Assembly (NCBI GenBank): GCA_030427705.1 | Contig: JAUIBR010000016.1 | Span: forward strand, 62,001-126,000 | DNA from: a bacterium | GTDB taxonomy: Bacteria; Myxococcota_A; Bradymonadia; Bradymonadales; Bradymonadaceae | Length of the DNA stretch: 64,000 nt | Reading direction: 5' to 3' | Shown here: positions 22,802 through 31,527 of the stretch, piece after piece | How positions within the stretch are numbered: the first letter of the stretch is position 1 | Layout of the letters: each line of letters starts with the position of its first letter | Notes under the pieces: model-generated | The model's database searches: none | The model's input: the letters and a program-made list of their open reading frames with translations, nothing else | Told to the model about the DNA's origin: nothing | Position numbers and translations under genes: made by a program

Positions 22802-23296
22802 CTAATCAAGCTCATTTTCGACGTGCGGCATGTCGATCTGGGCGACACAATCTTCGCTGCCCTGGATGATGACTTTGACGGTGTGCTGCGGCCCACCGCA
22901 TACAAGGTCGCTCACCGCGGTCACTTCGTAGGCGTCGCCACCAATTGATTTCCCTGAGTATGCAAAGTATTTCGCGCCCGAGACGTTGTCTTGAAAGCCG
23001 GCAGGCCACGTCGTGACCGACTGCACGCAGGCCTCGCCGCCGCAGCAGGCCTCAACGTTGGCCGACAGCGGGAGGTCTGCAGGAAACTCGCACTTCTCCG
23101 AGTAGTGCATCAGCACATTGTCGGCGATCTTGCGGGCCATGAACATGCCTTCGGTCGCCTTGGACTGCTTGGTGTAACGAATGAATGCTGGGATCGCGAT
23201 CGCCGCTAGAATGCCAATGATTGGAATGGCCACGAGCCCAATCGCCGCGCACCCCAGCGCGATCCATATTCCTTTACCTGATTTCTTTTCTGCCAT
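22802..23296 (-). CDS. Type IV pilin-like protein without a prepilin cleavage motif
   Basis: The 164-residue protein contains IIGILAAIAIPAFIRYTKQS, which is the pilin helix core, but the region before it is KGIWIALGCAAIGLVAIP instead of GFTLIELMIVVA. The G(-1)/F(+1) site and Glu5 are both missing. The C-terminal domain has paired cysteines (ACCGGEAC, VCGG, DC). It may be membrane anchored and never processed by PilD. Confidence 0.75.
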   Translation of the reverse strand: MAEKKSGKGIWIALGCAAIGLVAIPIIGILAAIAIPAFIRYTKQSKATEGMFMARKIADNVLMHYSEKCEFPADLPLSANVEACCGGEACVQSVTTWPAGFQDNVSGAKYFAYSGKSIGGDAYEVTAVSDLVCGGPQHTVKVIIQGSEDCVAQIDMPHVENELD

Positions 23297-23384
23297 TGTT
23301 TAGGTCCAATTCGAGTTGTTTCCGTTTGCATGGAATATCAGCCGTCATGCGCGAAGTTGCAATGACACATACTCGGAGAAACCC

Positions 23385-24140
23385 ATGAAAACCACCGCAC
23401 TCGCCGTCCGTTCCCAACGCCCAGTCACATTCAAACGTTCGCTCGTGGCGTTTTTGACCACGATTACGTGCGGCGTTTTGTTCATGACACAGGTGATTGA
23501 GCCGACGTCGACGCCGAGCGTTTCGGATGTGGCTTCGAGTTCGATGTCCTGGGATGAGGTGCTTGCGCTGTTGTTCATGGCCGCGATCGGCGTGGCTCCA
23601 TTTGCCGCGATGGTCAAGCATACCGCCGCTCAGATCTTCTCCCGTGCGGTGTTATTGCAGCTGACATGTTTCGGTCTGTTGGTGGTTGGTCAGGGTGTCT
23701 TCTTTAGGCCCGAGAGCGACGCCATCGCAGGCGGTATCCTGATCTCGCTTGCCGGCCTGCTCCCGTTGGTGATTCTCGGTTCGCGTGGACTGGGCTCAAA
23801 CGCGGGCAAGTTTGCGCCGGACGCATTCCGCTTCACTTTGCTCGCATCCCTGGTGTTTGGCCTCGCCGATACCTGGGCGCTGTTGTTCTACACGGTGATG
23901 GAGCGTGGCTCGGTGCCGATGTTAGCGTCGGCTGGTTTGATGACGGTGGCATTGTTTGGCCTTTACAGGCTCAAGGTTTGGGGCCTTGTGGTGTGCGTTA
24001 GCGCCAACCTCCTCATCGCCGGCCTCGCCCTGTCCGGTGTGTTCGACCTGCCGAATATCCTCACGTACGGCCTCGCTGCCACGGCTGGAATTCAACTTCT
24101 TCTGCCACTGCCTCTGATTAAGGCAATGATTCGCAAGTAG
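23385..24140 (+). CDS. Multi-pass membrane protein, hypothetical
   Basis: From the ATG at 23385 (GGAG upstream) the protein has 251 residues and about seven hydrophobic segments (FLTTITCGVLFMT, LLFMAAIGVAPFAAMV, LLQLTCFGLLVVG and so on). No family motif is recognised. Basic residues precede the first segment. Location is inferred to be the inner membrane. Confidence 0.7.
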   Translation: MKTTALAVRSQRPVTFKRSLVAFLTTITCGVLFMTQVIEPTSTPSVSDVASSSMSWDEVLALLFMAAIGVAPFAAMVKHTAAQIFSRAVLLQLTCFGLLVVGQGVFFRPESDAIAGGILISLAGLLPLVILGSRGLGSNAGKFAPDAFRFTLLASLVFGLADTWALLFYTVMERGSVPMLASAGLMTVALFGLYRLKVWGLVVCVSANLLIAGLALSGVFDLPNILTYGLAATAGIQLLLPLPLIKAMIRK

Positions 24141-24181
24141 GCTCGTGTTAGTCTTTGGCCATCACTGGAAAGCAGGTGGCT

Positions 24182-25195
24182 ATGACTTCCCGAACGATTA
24201 CTTGGTTGCTGGTCTCAATTCTTGTTGGGGCTATCGGTTGCGTGGGTGAAGGCGGGGTCGATACCGACCGGAACGCCAACAACACAAACAACGTCAACAA
24301 TCAGAATCCCAACAACGTCAATAACGTGAACAACGTCAACAACGTCAACAACGTTTCGGACATGAATGTCCAGGACGACATGGCGGTCACGCAAGACATG
24401 GGTGTTGATCTTCCAGGTGCGGACCTGCCGGTCGAGATGGGTCCCGCCGGAACCCCAGGATGCCTTGATGGCGCCGGGCTGCCGGAGGGTGAAAACACCT
24501 TCATGCTCGAGAATCGGCAGCGGCGTTTCATACTTCGTTTGCCGAACAACTATTCGAACGACAAGCCATGGCCTTTGGTGTTCGCACTCCACGGAAATGG
24601 CGGCAATCCTGGCTATTGGGATGCGACGTCGGGCGATCGGAACATCCGTTCGGTCCTGCAGGACGATGCTGTGCTGATCATCGCCGAAGCCATCGACAAT
24701 CAATGGCGAGATTACAATATGCCGTCAGATACGTGGCCGGCTCGGATTGAGAGCGAGCTTCTGTACTTCGACGAAATGATCACCATGGCCAGCGAGAACC
24801 TCTGCATCAATCCCGATGCGATCTTCTCGATGGGATTCAGCGGCGGCGGCTCGTTCTCGGGTGTGCTTGGTTGTCGTCGGACGGACATCCGTGCAATTGC
24901 CGTCGGTGGCTCCGTCATCTATTTCGACCAAGACAACTGCGTCGGAACTCCGGCTGCCTGGATTACGATCGGGACCGAAGAGCTGACATCCGGCCGCGAG
25001 GCGTACCGCGACTTCTTCCGCGACCGCGCGGGGTGCGAAGCAACCGCGACGGACACCACTCCATCGCCATGCACGGCGTATGACAGCTGTGAACAACCTG
25101 TGCATTACTGCCAGCATCCAGCGGGCCACATCTGGCCGGACTTTGGTTCTGAGGCAATGTGGGCGTTCTTCCAACAGTTCGTACCGAATGACTGA
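24182..25195 (+). CDS. Lipoprotein esterase (PHB-depolymerase/LpqC-like) with Asn-rich tether
   Basis: The signal peptide ends at lipobox GAIGC; an (NNVNN)n tether follows, then a DM-rich segment. The hydrolase domain has FALHGNGGNPGYW (oxyanion), the nucleophile GFSGGG and a C-terminal HPAGHIWP with the catalytic His. This is the feruloyl esterase / polyhydroxybutyrate depolymerase family, secreted and surface anchored. Its stop overlaps the kinase start by 8 bp. Confidence 0.85.
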   Translation: MTSRTITWLLVSILVGAIGCVGEGGVDTDRNANNTNNVNNQNPNNVNNVNNVNNVNNVSDMNVQDDMAVTQDMGVDLPGADLPVEMGPAGTPGCLDGAGLPEGENTFMLENRQRRFILRLPNNYSNDKPWPLVFALHGNGGNPGYWDATSGDRNIRSVLQDDAVLIIAEAIDNQWRDYNMPSDTWPARIESELLYFDEMITMASENLCINPDAIFSMGFSGGGSFSGVLGCRRTDIRAIAVGGSVIYFDQDNCVGTPAAWITIGTEELTSGREAYRDFFRDRAGCEATATDTTPSPCTAYDSCEQPVHYCQHPAGHIWPDFGSEAMWAFFQQFVPND

Positions 25196-26924
25196 AGTCC
25201 GTATCGGCTCGGTTCTCGACCGACGTTTTCGGCTAGATGATGAGCTAGGCGAAGGCGGGATGGGCAAGGTCTACCGCGCAACTCAGCTGTCGGTTGGCCG
25301 GCAAGTTGCGGTCAAGACGATTCGCGCCGATGTGACAAGCCCCACGGTCGAGCAACGCTTCATGCAAGAGGCGCAGCTCATCGCCAGCATGAATCACCCG
25401 AACCTGGTGCAGCTGGTCGACTACGGCTTTTCGGACGAAGCAGGTGTCTTGTATTTGGCGATGGAGTACGTCGAAGGCATTCCATTGGCCAATCTTGTTC
25501 GCAAGGATGCGCTGCGATTACCGCTGGCCATCGAAGTTACCCGTCAAATCTGCAGCGGGCTCGCTGAGGCGCATTCGAAGGGCATCGTCCATCGCGACCT
25601 CAAACCCGAAAACGTCATGCTGACGATCACGGCAGAGGGCGCAGTCCAAGCCAAGGTATTGGACTTCGGTATTGCCCTGGCCGTGGCAGCCGAAACCCGC
25701 ATGACCGCGACAGGGGCGATCACTGGAACACCGCATTATATGTCGCCGGAACAGGCGCAAGACCTGACGGTGACAGACTCATCTGATGTGTACGCATTGG
25801 GTGTGATGTTCTACGAAATGTTGTGTGGCTCGCTGCCATTTCGGGCGGATACGCCAATGGCGCTGCTATTGAAGCATGTTCAGGCGGTTCCGCAGCCTAT
25901 CGGTGAGCGTGTGGCGGGATTGCCCCCGCAGGTGGCTGAACTGGTCGACCAGATGTTGGCCAAGGAGCCGTCGGGCCGCCCGGACAGCGTTCGTGATATT
26001 GGGTTACAGCTGGATTCACTGAAGTCTCAGCTGGGCATGTCTCCCGTCGTATTGGACGTCAAGAAGGACCGCGAGGCCGCATTTAGTCCCTACCTGACGG
26101 GCCAGAAAACCATGTCAGATGGTGACATGCTTGGCGACACGATGGATAGCCCTGTCGCAGCAACGCCCGCCCCAGACTCGCCGACCACCGATGAAATGGT
26201 CTTTGCTGAGACCTTCGACAGCGTTCCAGATGAGTCCCCGACCGAGGCATCTCAGCGGGTTTCGGTGGCCGAGATCGAGACGCGCTCGGCCACTCCGGTT
26301 CGTTCGCCGTGGCCCACCGCGATTGCCTTTGTCGCAGTCGTGTTTGTGATCGGCGCTGTTGTTAGCGTGTATCTAATCACGCAGTCGCTGCAGGCCAAAC
26401 AAGAGCGGGCGTTACGATTTGAAGGGCTTGGCATGGCTGATGTCGTCGAGACCAAACCTGCGCCGCCCCAACCAACGGTGGCTGACGTCGAAGATGAGTT
26501 ACCAAAACCGCACGCAGCCAAGCCCAAGCCCAAGCCGGTTGAAGAGCCGCCTGAGGTGAAAGAGAAGGAACCCATACCGAAGACGCCCAAGAAGCCTGAA
26601 CCGAAAAAAGCCGTTAAGAAACCACGACCGAAGAACATTTCGGAGGTGCCCATAGATGGGGCGCCACCCACGGATGATGTCACACTTGCCATGCGTAAGC
26701 GTGCGTTGGGTGGGACGTGTTCGTCCGGCGAAACGTGCGTGTTTGAAGGCACTGCAAAGCCAGGCGCTGTGGCGTGCTTGGGCGATTCCAAGTGCGAAGC
26801 GGATTGCATGATTGGTGGGTGCAAGCAGATGTGCTTGGACAAGGCGACCTGCAAATTCAAATGCACGGGTGGAAACTGTACGCGATACGCAGCTCCTACC
26901 GCCTCGATGAAAGAGCTCGACTAG
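25188..26924 (+). CDS. Transmembrane Ser/Thr protein kinase with Cys-rich extracytoplasmic end
   Basis: The kinase domain spans residues 1-290: GEGGMGKVY at 21-29, the ATP Lys at 43, HRDLKPEN at 135-142, DFG at 159-161, GTPHYMSPEQA as the activation segment end. An acidic linker, one membrane helix (about 374-397), a Pro/Lys-rich (KPKPKPVEEPPEVKEK) stalk and a 60-residue Cys-rich domain follow (CSSGETCVFEG, CEADCMIGGCKQMC, CKFKCTGGNC). Start at 25188 keeps the standard kinase N-terminus. It is Hanks type, common in Myxococcota. Confidence 0.93.
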   Translation: MTEVRIGSVLDRRFRLDDELGEGGMGKVYRATQLSVGRQVAVKTIRADVTSPTVEQRFMQEAQLIASMNHPNLVQLVDYGFSDEAGVLYLAMEYVEGIPLANLVRKDALRLPLAIEVTRQICSGLAEAHSKGIVHRDLKPENVMLTITAEGAVQAKVLDFGIALAVAAETRMTATGAITGTPHYMSPEQAQDLTVTDSSDVYALGVMFYEMLCGSLPFRADTPMALLLKHVQAVPQPIGERVAGLPPQVAELVDQMLAKEPSGRPDSVRDIGLQLDSLKSQLGMSPVVLDVKKDREAAFSPYLTGQKTMSDGDMLGDTMDSPVAATPAPDSPTTDEMVFAETFDSVPDESPTEASQRVSVAEIETRSATPVRSPWPTAIAFVAVVFVIGAVVSVYLITQSLQAKQERALRFEGLGMADVVETKPAPPQPTVADVEDELPKPHAAKPKPKPVEEPPEVKEKEPIPKTPKKPEPKKAVKKPRPKNISEVPIDGAPPTDDVTLAMRKRALGGTCSSGETCVFEGTAKPGAVACLGDSKCEADCMIGGCKQMCLDKATCKFKCTGGNCTRYAAPTASMKELD

Positions 26925-27008
26925 ACCACGCAACCGACCGAATTCTGTTGTGATTTTGCGTCTGTGCGGCTATCAAAATCCCCGTAAATTTTAGACGAAG
27001 GGAAAACG

Positions 27009-28808
27009 ATGCCGACGACGGAAACGCTTGTTCACATGCTGAAGGGTTGGGCCGAGGAACGCCCAAACTCGCACGCAATTCACTCCAAGAAAAACGGTGC
27101 CTGGGAAAGCTACACATGGGCCGAGTATTGGGAGGCAGTGCAAGAGACTGCCAAGGGACTTGCTGCGCTGGGACACGAGCCTGATGAATGCGTGGCGCTT
27201 GTCGGAAACAACCGGAATGAGTGGGTGATCTGCGAGTTTGCCATCATGGCTAACCGCGGCGCGCCGGCGCCCATCTACACCACCAATACGGTCGAGCAGG
27301 TCGCCTATATCGTCGACCACTGCCGGGCAAAGCTCGCCATCTGCGACAATCAGGAGCAGTTGGACAAGTACTTGGAGGGTATCGAGCAGGGCCTAATCAA
27401 AGGCATCGAGAAGATCATCGTCTTCGATGATATCGGTGGCGACAACGACCTCATCATGCAGTTCTCGGAGCTTCGGGCGTTGGGGCGTGAGCAGGATGAG
27501 TCGGTCTTTGAGGAACGCCTGAATGCCATGGAGTCGGACGAAACCGCGTTGCTGATCTACACGTCTGGTACCACGGGAGTGCCGAAGGCCGTGATGCTTA
27601 GCAACTCGAACCTAACGGCGATGGCGGACATGCTCCACGCGCGTATCGAGCCGGTCTTGGAACGCGATGTGTGGCGCATGGTTAGTTACCTGCCGCTGTG
27701 TCACGTGGCCGAGCAGCTGATGACCACGTTCATTCCACTCCGGGTTGGCGGCGAGGTCTATTTCTGTCCAGATCTGAAACAGATCAAAGAGTATCTGGTC
27801 GAGGTTCACCCGACCGTGTTCATGGGCGTGCCACGTGTATGGGAGAAGTTCCAGGCGGTCATGGAGGCCCGTTTTGCGGAGGCCACTGGTGTCAAAGCGA
27901 AGCTACTGGATTGGGCGCGAAAGACCGAACTCGCTGCCTATAAGAAGGACATGGCTGCGGGCGGAGAATCGATGTCGCTTAGCCGAAACCTCGCGCGGAA
28001 GCTCGTCCTGACAAAGATCACCGGAGCGCTCGGATTCGACCAGCTTCTGGGCGGTTTCACCGGTGCGGCTCCAATCTCTGCATCGACGCTTGAGTTCTTC
28101 GCCTCCATCGGAATTCCGGTCTTCGAAGCCTACGGCATGAGCGAGACTTCGGGCGTTTCCACCAGCCAGGAATTGACCAAGGTCAAACTGGGAACGGTCG
28201 GAAAAGCGCTTCCCGGCGTGACCATCAAGATTGCCGAGGACGGCGAGGTATTGCTGAAGGGCCCGAACATGACGAAGGGCTACCTCCACATGCCTGAGAA
28301 GACCGCCGAGCTATTGGACGAAGAGGGTTGGCTGCACACAGGCGACCTGGGTTCCTTGGATAGCGATGGCTATCTGACGATTACGGGCCGAAAGAAGGAC
28401 ATCCTCATCACCGCGGGCGGCAAGAACATCGCGCCGGCCGAGATGGAGGCTTACATGAAGTCCATCCCCGGCATCGGACAGGCGGTCGTTGTTGGCGACC
28501 GTCAGCCATACCTGAGCGCGCTCGTCACGCTCGACGCCGAGGCGCTGCCAGAGCTAGCGGATGCGGTCGGTATCTCCAATGGTTCATACGAGGCTGTCGC
28601 GACCAACCCCAAGGTCCACGAGTACCTTGAGCCGCTCATCGAGTCGGAGTGCAATGCAAAGGTCGCGCGCTACCAGACTGTGAAGAAGTTCAAAATCATG
28701 CCCGTCGACTTCACGGTCGATACGGGTGAGCTGACCCCGACCATGAAGCTGAAGCGAAATGTGATTTCCGAGAAGTACGCCGACGATATCGCAGCGCTCT
28801 ACCAGTAG
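27009..28808 (+). CDS. Long-chain fatty acid-CoA ligase (AMP-forming)
   Basis: The 599-residue enzyme has the P-loop TSGTTGVPKAVMLS, the adenylate motif YGMSETSG, GWLHTGDLG and GRKKDILITAGGKN, with the C-terminal catalytic Lys region NAKVARYQTVKKFKI. The size and the P-loop wording match the FadD15/ACSL group. It activates fatty acids for beta-oxidation or lipid synthesis, and could feed the thiolase/multifunctional enzyme near 52-56 kb. GAAGGG lies upstream of the ATG. Confidence 0.93.
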   Translation: MPTTETLVHMLKGWAEERPNSHAIHSKKNGAWESYTWAEYWEAVQETAKGLAALGHEPDECVALVGNNRNEWVICEFAIMANRGAPAPIYTTNTVEQVAYIVDHCRAKLAICDNQEQLDKYLEGIEQGLIKGIEKIIVFDDIGGDNDLIMQFSELRALGREQDESVFEERLNAMESDETALLIYTSGTTGVPKAVMLSNSNLTAMADMLHARIEPVLERDVWRMVSYLPLCHVAEQLMTTFIPLRVGGEVYFCPDLKQIKEYLVEVHPTVFMGVPRVWEKFQAVMEARFAEATGVKAKLLDWARKTELAAYKKDMAAGGESMSLSRNLARKLVLTKITGALGFDQLLGGFTGAAPISASTLEFFASIGIPVFEAYGMSETSGVSTSQELTKVKLGTVGKALPGVTIKIAEDGEVLLKGPNMTKGYLHMPEKTAELLDEEGWLHTGDLGSLDSDGYLTITGRKKDILITAGGKNIAPAEMEAYMKSIPGIGQAVVVGDRQPYLSALVTLDAEALPELADAVGISNGSYEAVATNPKVHEYLEPLIESECNAKVARYQTVKKFKIMPVDFTVDTGELTPTMKLKRNVISEKYADDIAALYQ

Positions 28809-28840
28809 GCTCGCTTTGCGAGCTGAAGTTGTCGCCCCGG

Positions 28841-28938
28841 TTTGTATTAAACGGGTTTTGTTTCGTATTAAATGGGGTTGTTTTTGTATTAAATTGGGTC
28901 AATTTTGTATTAAATTGGGGTATCTTGTATTAAGTTTG
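28841..28938. repeat. Five 21-bp direct repeats TTTGTATTAAATTGGG before the Fic gene
   Basis: GTATTAA begins at 28844, 28865, 28886, 28907 and 28927. The spacing is 21, 21, 21 and 20 bp, two helical turns, so all copies face the same side of DNA. Consensus TTTGTATTAAATTGGG; the 3' six bases of each unit vary more, and the last copy has lost GGG. The array lies 31-128 bp upstream of the Fic ATG and probably overlaps its promoter. The pattern suits multiple binding sites for one protein. Confidence 0.85.
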
Positions 28939-28968
28939 TTCTAATTGTTGCGTTAAGCGTTGAGTGCA

Positions 28969-30213
28969 ATGAGCGACGAATCGAGTGAAATTCTGAGGGT
29001 TGTAGGCGACGGTGAATTGTCCGCCGCCGATATTCAAAGCGGGGTTTCGTTTGATGTCGATATGCGCGCATTGGGATATCGGCTCCGGAAATTGGTGGAG
29101 GACGGGGCGCTTCACAAACGTGGCATTGGACGCGGCACAACTTACACCAAGGCCTCGGCACCCGTTGGGTACGACCGCAAACGAGCAGAAGGTTATAAGC
29201 CAAACGAATCCAGCTTTTTGTCAAAGGTACAGCTGACAACACTCCATGAAATGGGCGAGACGGGCATCACAGAAGCGCCCGCCGGCACGTACGCTCGCCA
29301 GATCTTGGAGCGGTTTCTAATCGATTTGTCTTGGGCGTCATCTAGTCTCGAGGGCAACACATATTCGTTGCTCGACACGACGAATCTGGTGACGCGCGGC
29401 GAAGCGGCAGACGGCAAAGATCGAACGGAAACTGCGATGGTCTTGAACCACAAAGCCGCCATAGAGTTTCTAGTCGATGGCGCCGATGACCACGATTTTG
29501 ACCGCCGAACGGTTCTGAATCTACACGCGCTGTTGATGGACGACCTTGTCGCCGACACCCGGCAATTGGGGGCAGTGCGGCAGATTCCTGTGGGGATTTC
29601 CGGGTCGCGGTACACACCGTTGGCCAATCCTCACGTACTCGGGGAGATGCTTGACTTGATGCTCGCGATCGCACGCCGAATCCACGACCCTTTTGAGGCG
29701 GGCGTTTTTGTATTCTTACATCTCAGCTATCTGCAACCGTTCGTGGATGGCAATAAACGAACGGCCCGTCTGCTTCTCAATCTCAGGTTGATTCAGGCGA
29801 ATCTTAAACCATTCACATTCGTGGATGCAGATAGGGAGGAATACGCCAAATCGACACTGACCTGGTACGAGCGTGGAGCGCCCAATCCGCTCATAGATTT
29901 ATTGTTGAAGACCTATCGCGATTCAGTCGCGAGATATTCGATTGTCTTCGAATCGATCGAGCCGGACCCGTTCAAACTCAAGAATCGCGCTGCCATCCAA
30001 GCGGCGGTTAAAGAATTGGTTCTGCAGGGCGTGCATTTTGGTGAATCCGAGGCAGATGCTCTCGCCAATCAACAATTCGACGACCCTGCGGATCAAGTTC
30101 GGTTTGCTGCCGCGGTGGTTTCGGAACTCCAAGGCCTTCACGAAGGCAATTTCGCTCGATTCAAAATCCGGCCTTCCGAATTCGAACGTTGGGTCGCATC
30201 GAAAACCGTGTAG
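28969..30213 (+). CDS. HTH-Fic family protein with Gln in place of the catalytic His
   Basis: About 414 residues. The N-terminal 65 residues look like a winged helix (LSAADIQSG...RLRKLVEDGALHKRG). The Fic domain has the inhibitory motif SSLEGNTYS (class II, residues about 124-132) and the core motif LQPFVDGNKRTARL near residue 257. The canonical motif is HPFxxGNGR; here the His that deprotonates the target hydroxyl is Gln. A TTG at 28960 is an alternative start. AMPylation activity is therefore doubtful; other Fic chemistry or a regulatory role is possible. Confidence 0.9.
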   Translation: MSDESSEILRVVGDGELSAADIQSGVSFDVDMRALGYRLRKLVEDGALHKRGIGRGTTYTKASAPVGYDRKRAEGYKPNESSFLSKVQLTTLHEMGETGITEAPAGTYARQILERFLIDLSWASSSLEGNTYSLLDTTNLVTRGEAADGKDRTETAMVLNHKAAIEFLVDGADDHDFDRRTVLNLHALLMDDLVADTRQLGAVRQIPVGISGSRYTPLANPHVLGEMLDLMLAIARRIHDPFEAGVFVFLHLSYLQPFVDGNKRTARLLLNLRLIQANLKPFTFVDADREEYAKSTLTWYERGAPNPLIDLLLKTYRDSVARYSIVFESIEPDPFKLKNRAAIQAAVKELVLQGVHFGESEADALANQQFDDPADQVRFAAAVVSELQGLHEGNFARFKIRPSEFERWVASKTV

Positions 30214-30232
30214 TTACAGATAGGAATCCATC

Positions 30233-30913
30233 GTGGAAATTCATGTTACTCGGGCCCAGTTTCATTGGGAATCTAGCGATCGACCAATCTCTCTAAATGC
30301 GTGGTTGGCATACGTCGAAGAGTCCGGCGACCTTGAACTCTCCACCGCCAAGACAACCAGTCCAATCAACGGTCAGCGGATTGAAATGGTGTCCAATGGA
30401 ATGGCCCGGTGGACGGGAGGCGGCTATCTCGATTGGCGAAACGGGAAAATCTCGACGCGTTTCAGTCAAATCGCCGTGACACGGATGATTGAGGTCGCGG
30501 ACCATTTCCAGGGGAACGTCCAAACGGACGAGGGTGAGCGGCTATCAAACGATAGCGGATTGAGCGCGACTCCCGCCTCCGAGGTTGTAACCCCGGAAAC
30601 AACCTTGGTTTCCGACCCATCTGTGGGATCAACTAACTCCATGGAGTCAGACTGTTTTGGAGCCACGTTCGGATTGAATCATCGGCTCCTGATAAGCGAT
30701 GCCGTCCGATTCGCAAAGGAGTTCGGAATCGATGATAACGCAGCTGTAAAGCTATATACGCGCAGGGGCGGCTCGCTGAAACGCTTTGCGTCCCTTTTCT
30801 TCACCCCGACCACCAACAACCACAGCTTCAGCGCCACATTCTTGCCAATCCGGAGCTGCACGCGAATTTTTTGCGCCGGCGCCCGACCAATCATTGAAAG
30901 AGTTTGGTGGTGA
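30233..30913 (+). CDS. Hypothetical protein, N-terminal part of a probably frame-disrupted gene
   Basis: It begins 20 bp after the Fic stop, on the same strand. Residues 1-80 look well formed (HVTRAQFHWES, LNAWLAYVEESGDLEL, YLDWRNGKISTRFSQIAVTRM). The last 35 residues (from about 30800) become unlike a natural protein, and coding character moves to other frames. No family is recognised. Together with 30786-31508 it would make a protein of roughly 415 residues. Confidence 0.5.
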   Translation: MEIHVTRAQFHWESSDRPISLNAWLAYVEESGDLELSTAKTTSPINGQRIEMVSNGMARWTGGGYLDWRNGKISTRFSQIAVTRMIEVADHFQGNVQTDEGERLSNDSGLSATPASEVVTPETTLVSDPSVGSTNSMESDCFGATFGLNHRLLISDAVRFAKEFGIDDNAAVKLYTRRGGSLKRFASLFFTPTTNNHSFSATFLPIRSCTRIFCAGARPIIERVWW

Positions 30914-31508
30914 CTGGCGCCACGCAACGGTGATCGCAAAATTCAATCGCAGCGATGTGTTTGCGCAAGATGACCTAAAACTGTCGACTTGGATCGAAGA
31001 GGGCGGTGACCCAGATGTTCCAACGAACTTGCCTCCGTTGAATTACATTCCGCTCCACTTGCGCCCTGGAAGGCCCAATTCTTTGTACGGAGCCGATGTT
31101 TGGCCCGCGGAGGAGATTATTTTTGGTGCTCGGCTTTCTTTCTGGCTAGACAAGGATGACATCCAGAAACTCCGTTCGGATTTCGATGTGCTGGATCTCA
31201 GCGATGGACGTTTTCACACGTCGGTCTACACGAAGGGCCAGCCGTTGGACGTGATTCGAGCTCGCCAAAGTCGGTTCAAGGAACTGCTGGCACTCAACAC
31301 GCTTGAAGAAAACCGGCGCCAAATGCAGTTGGAGCGAACACTGGACCGGCTTGTGTTTCTTGGCGAAGGCCACGCTAGGGTTGCAGGCGCGAGATTTTAT
31401 CCCGGCTTCGTAAGAGTGTTCGATTTCATCAACTACAGCGAAACGGATATGAGCCAAGCCGAATTCATTGACTGGCGGGCGGAGCAGGAGTTTCTAGGAC
31501 CAGTCTGA
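30786..31508 (+). CDS. Hypothetical protein, C-terminal part of the same locus
   Basis: The frame opens at 30780 with only TTG or late GTG starts and no ribosome-binding site, overlapping the previous frame for 128 bp. The body is well formed from SLKEFGGDWRHATVIAKF onward and includes DVFAQDDLKLSTWIEEGG, LHLRPGRPNSLYGADV and RQSRFKELLALNTLEENRR. A third frame between 30790 and 30890 (LQRHILANPELHANFLRRRP) also looks coding, so one or two indels are possible. Confidence 0.5.
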   Translation: MRPFSSPRPPTTTASAPHSCQSGAAREFFAPAPDQSLKEFGGDWRHATVIAKFNRSDVFAQDDLKLSTWIEEGGDPDVPTNLPPLNYIPLHLRPGRPNSLYGADVWPAEEIIFGARLSFWLDKDDIQKLRSDFDVLDLSDGRFHTSVYTKGQPLDVIRARQSRFKELLALNTLEENRRQMQLERTLDRLVFLGEGHARVAGARFYPGFVRVFDFINYSETDMSQAEFIDWRAEQEFLGPV

Positions 31509-31527
31509 CGAGGGTCCTTTCGACTTC

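Noticed and set aside
28809-28825. Terminator after the acyl-CoA ligase gene (GCTCGC-TTT-GCGAGC)
   Set aside because: A 6-bp stem is present but no T-run follows; too weak to call.
28841-28938. CRISPR-like array
   Set aside because: Repeats are adjacent with 21-bp period and no unique spacers of usual length, and no cas gene is near.
28841-28938. Replication origin iterons
   Set aside because: Repeat shape is iteron-like but no replication initiator, DnaA boxes or partition genes are nearby.
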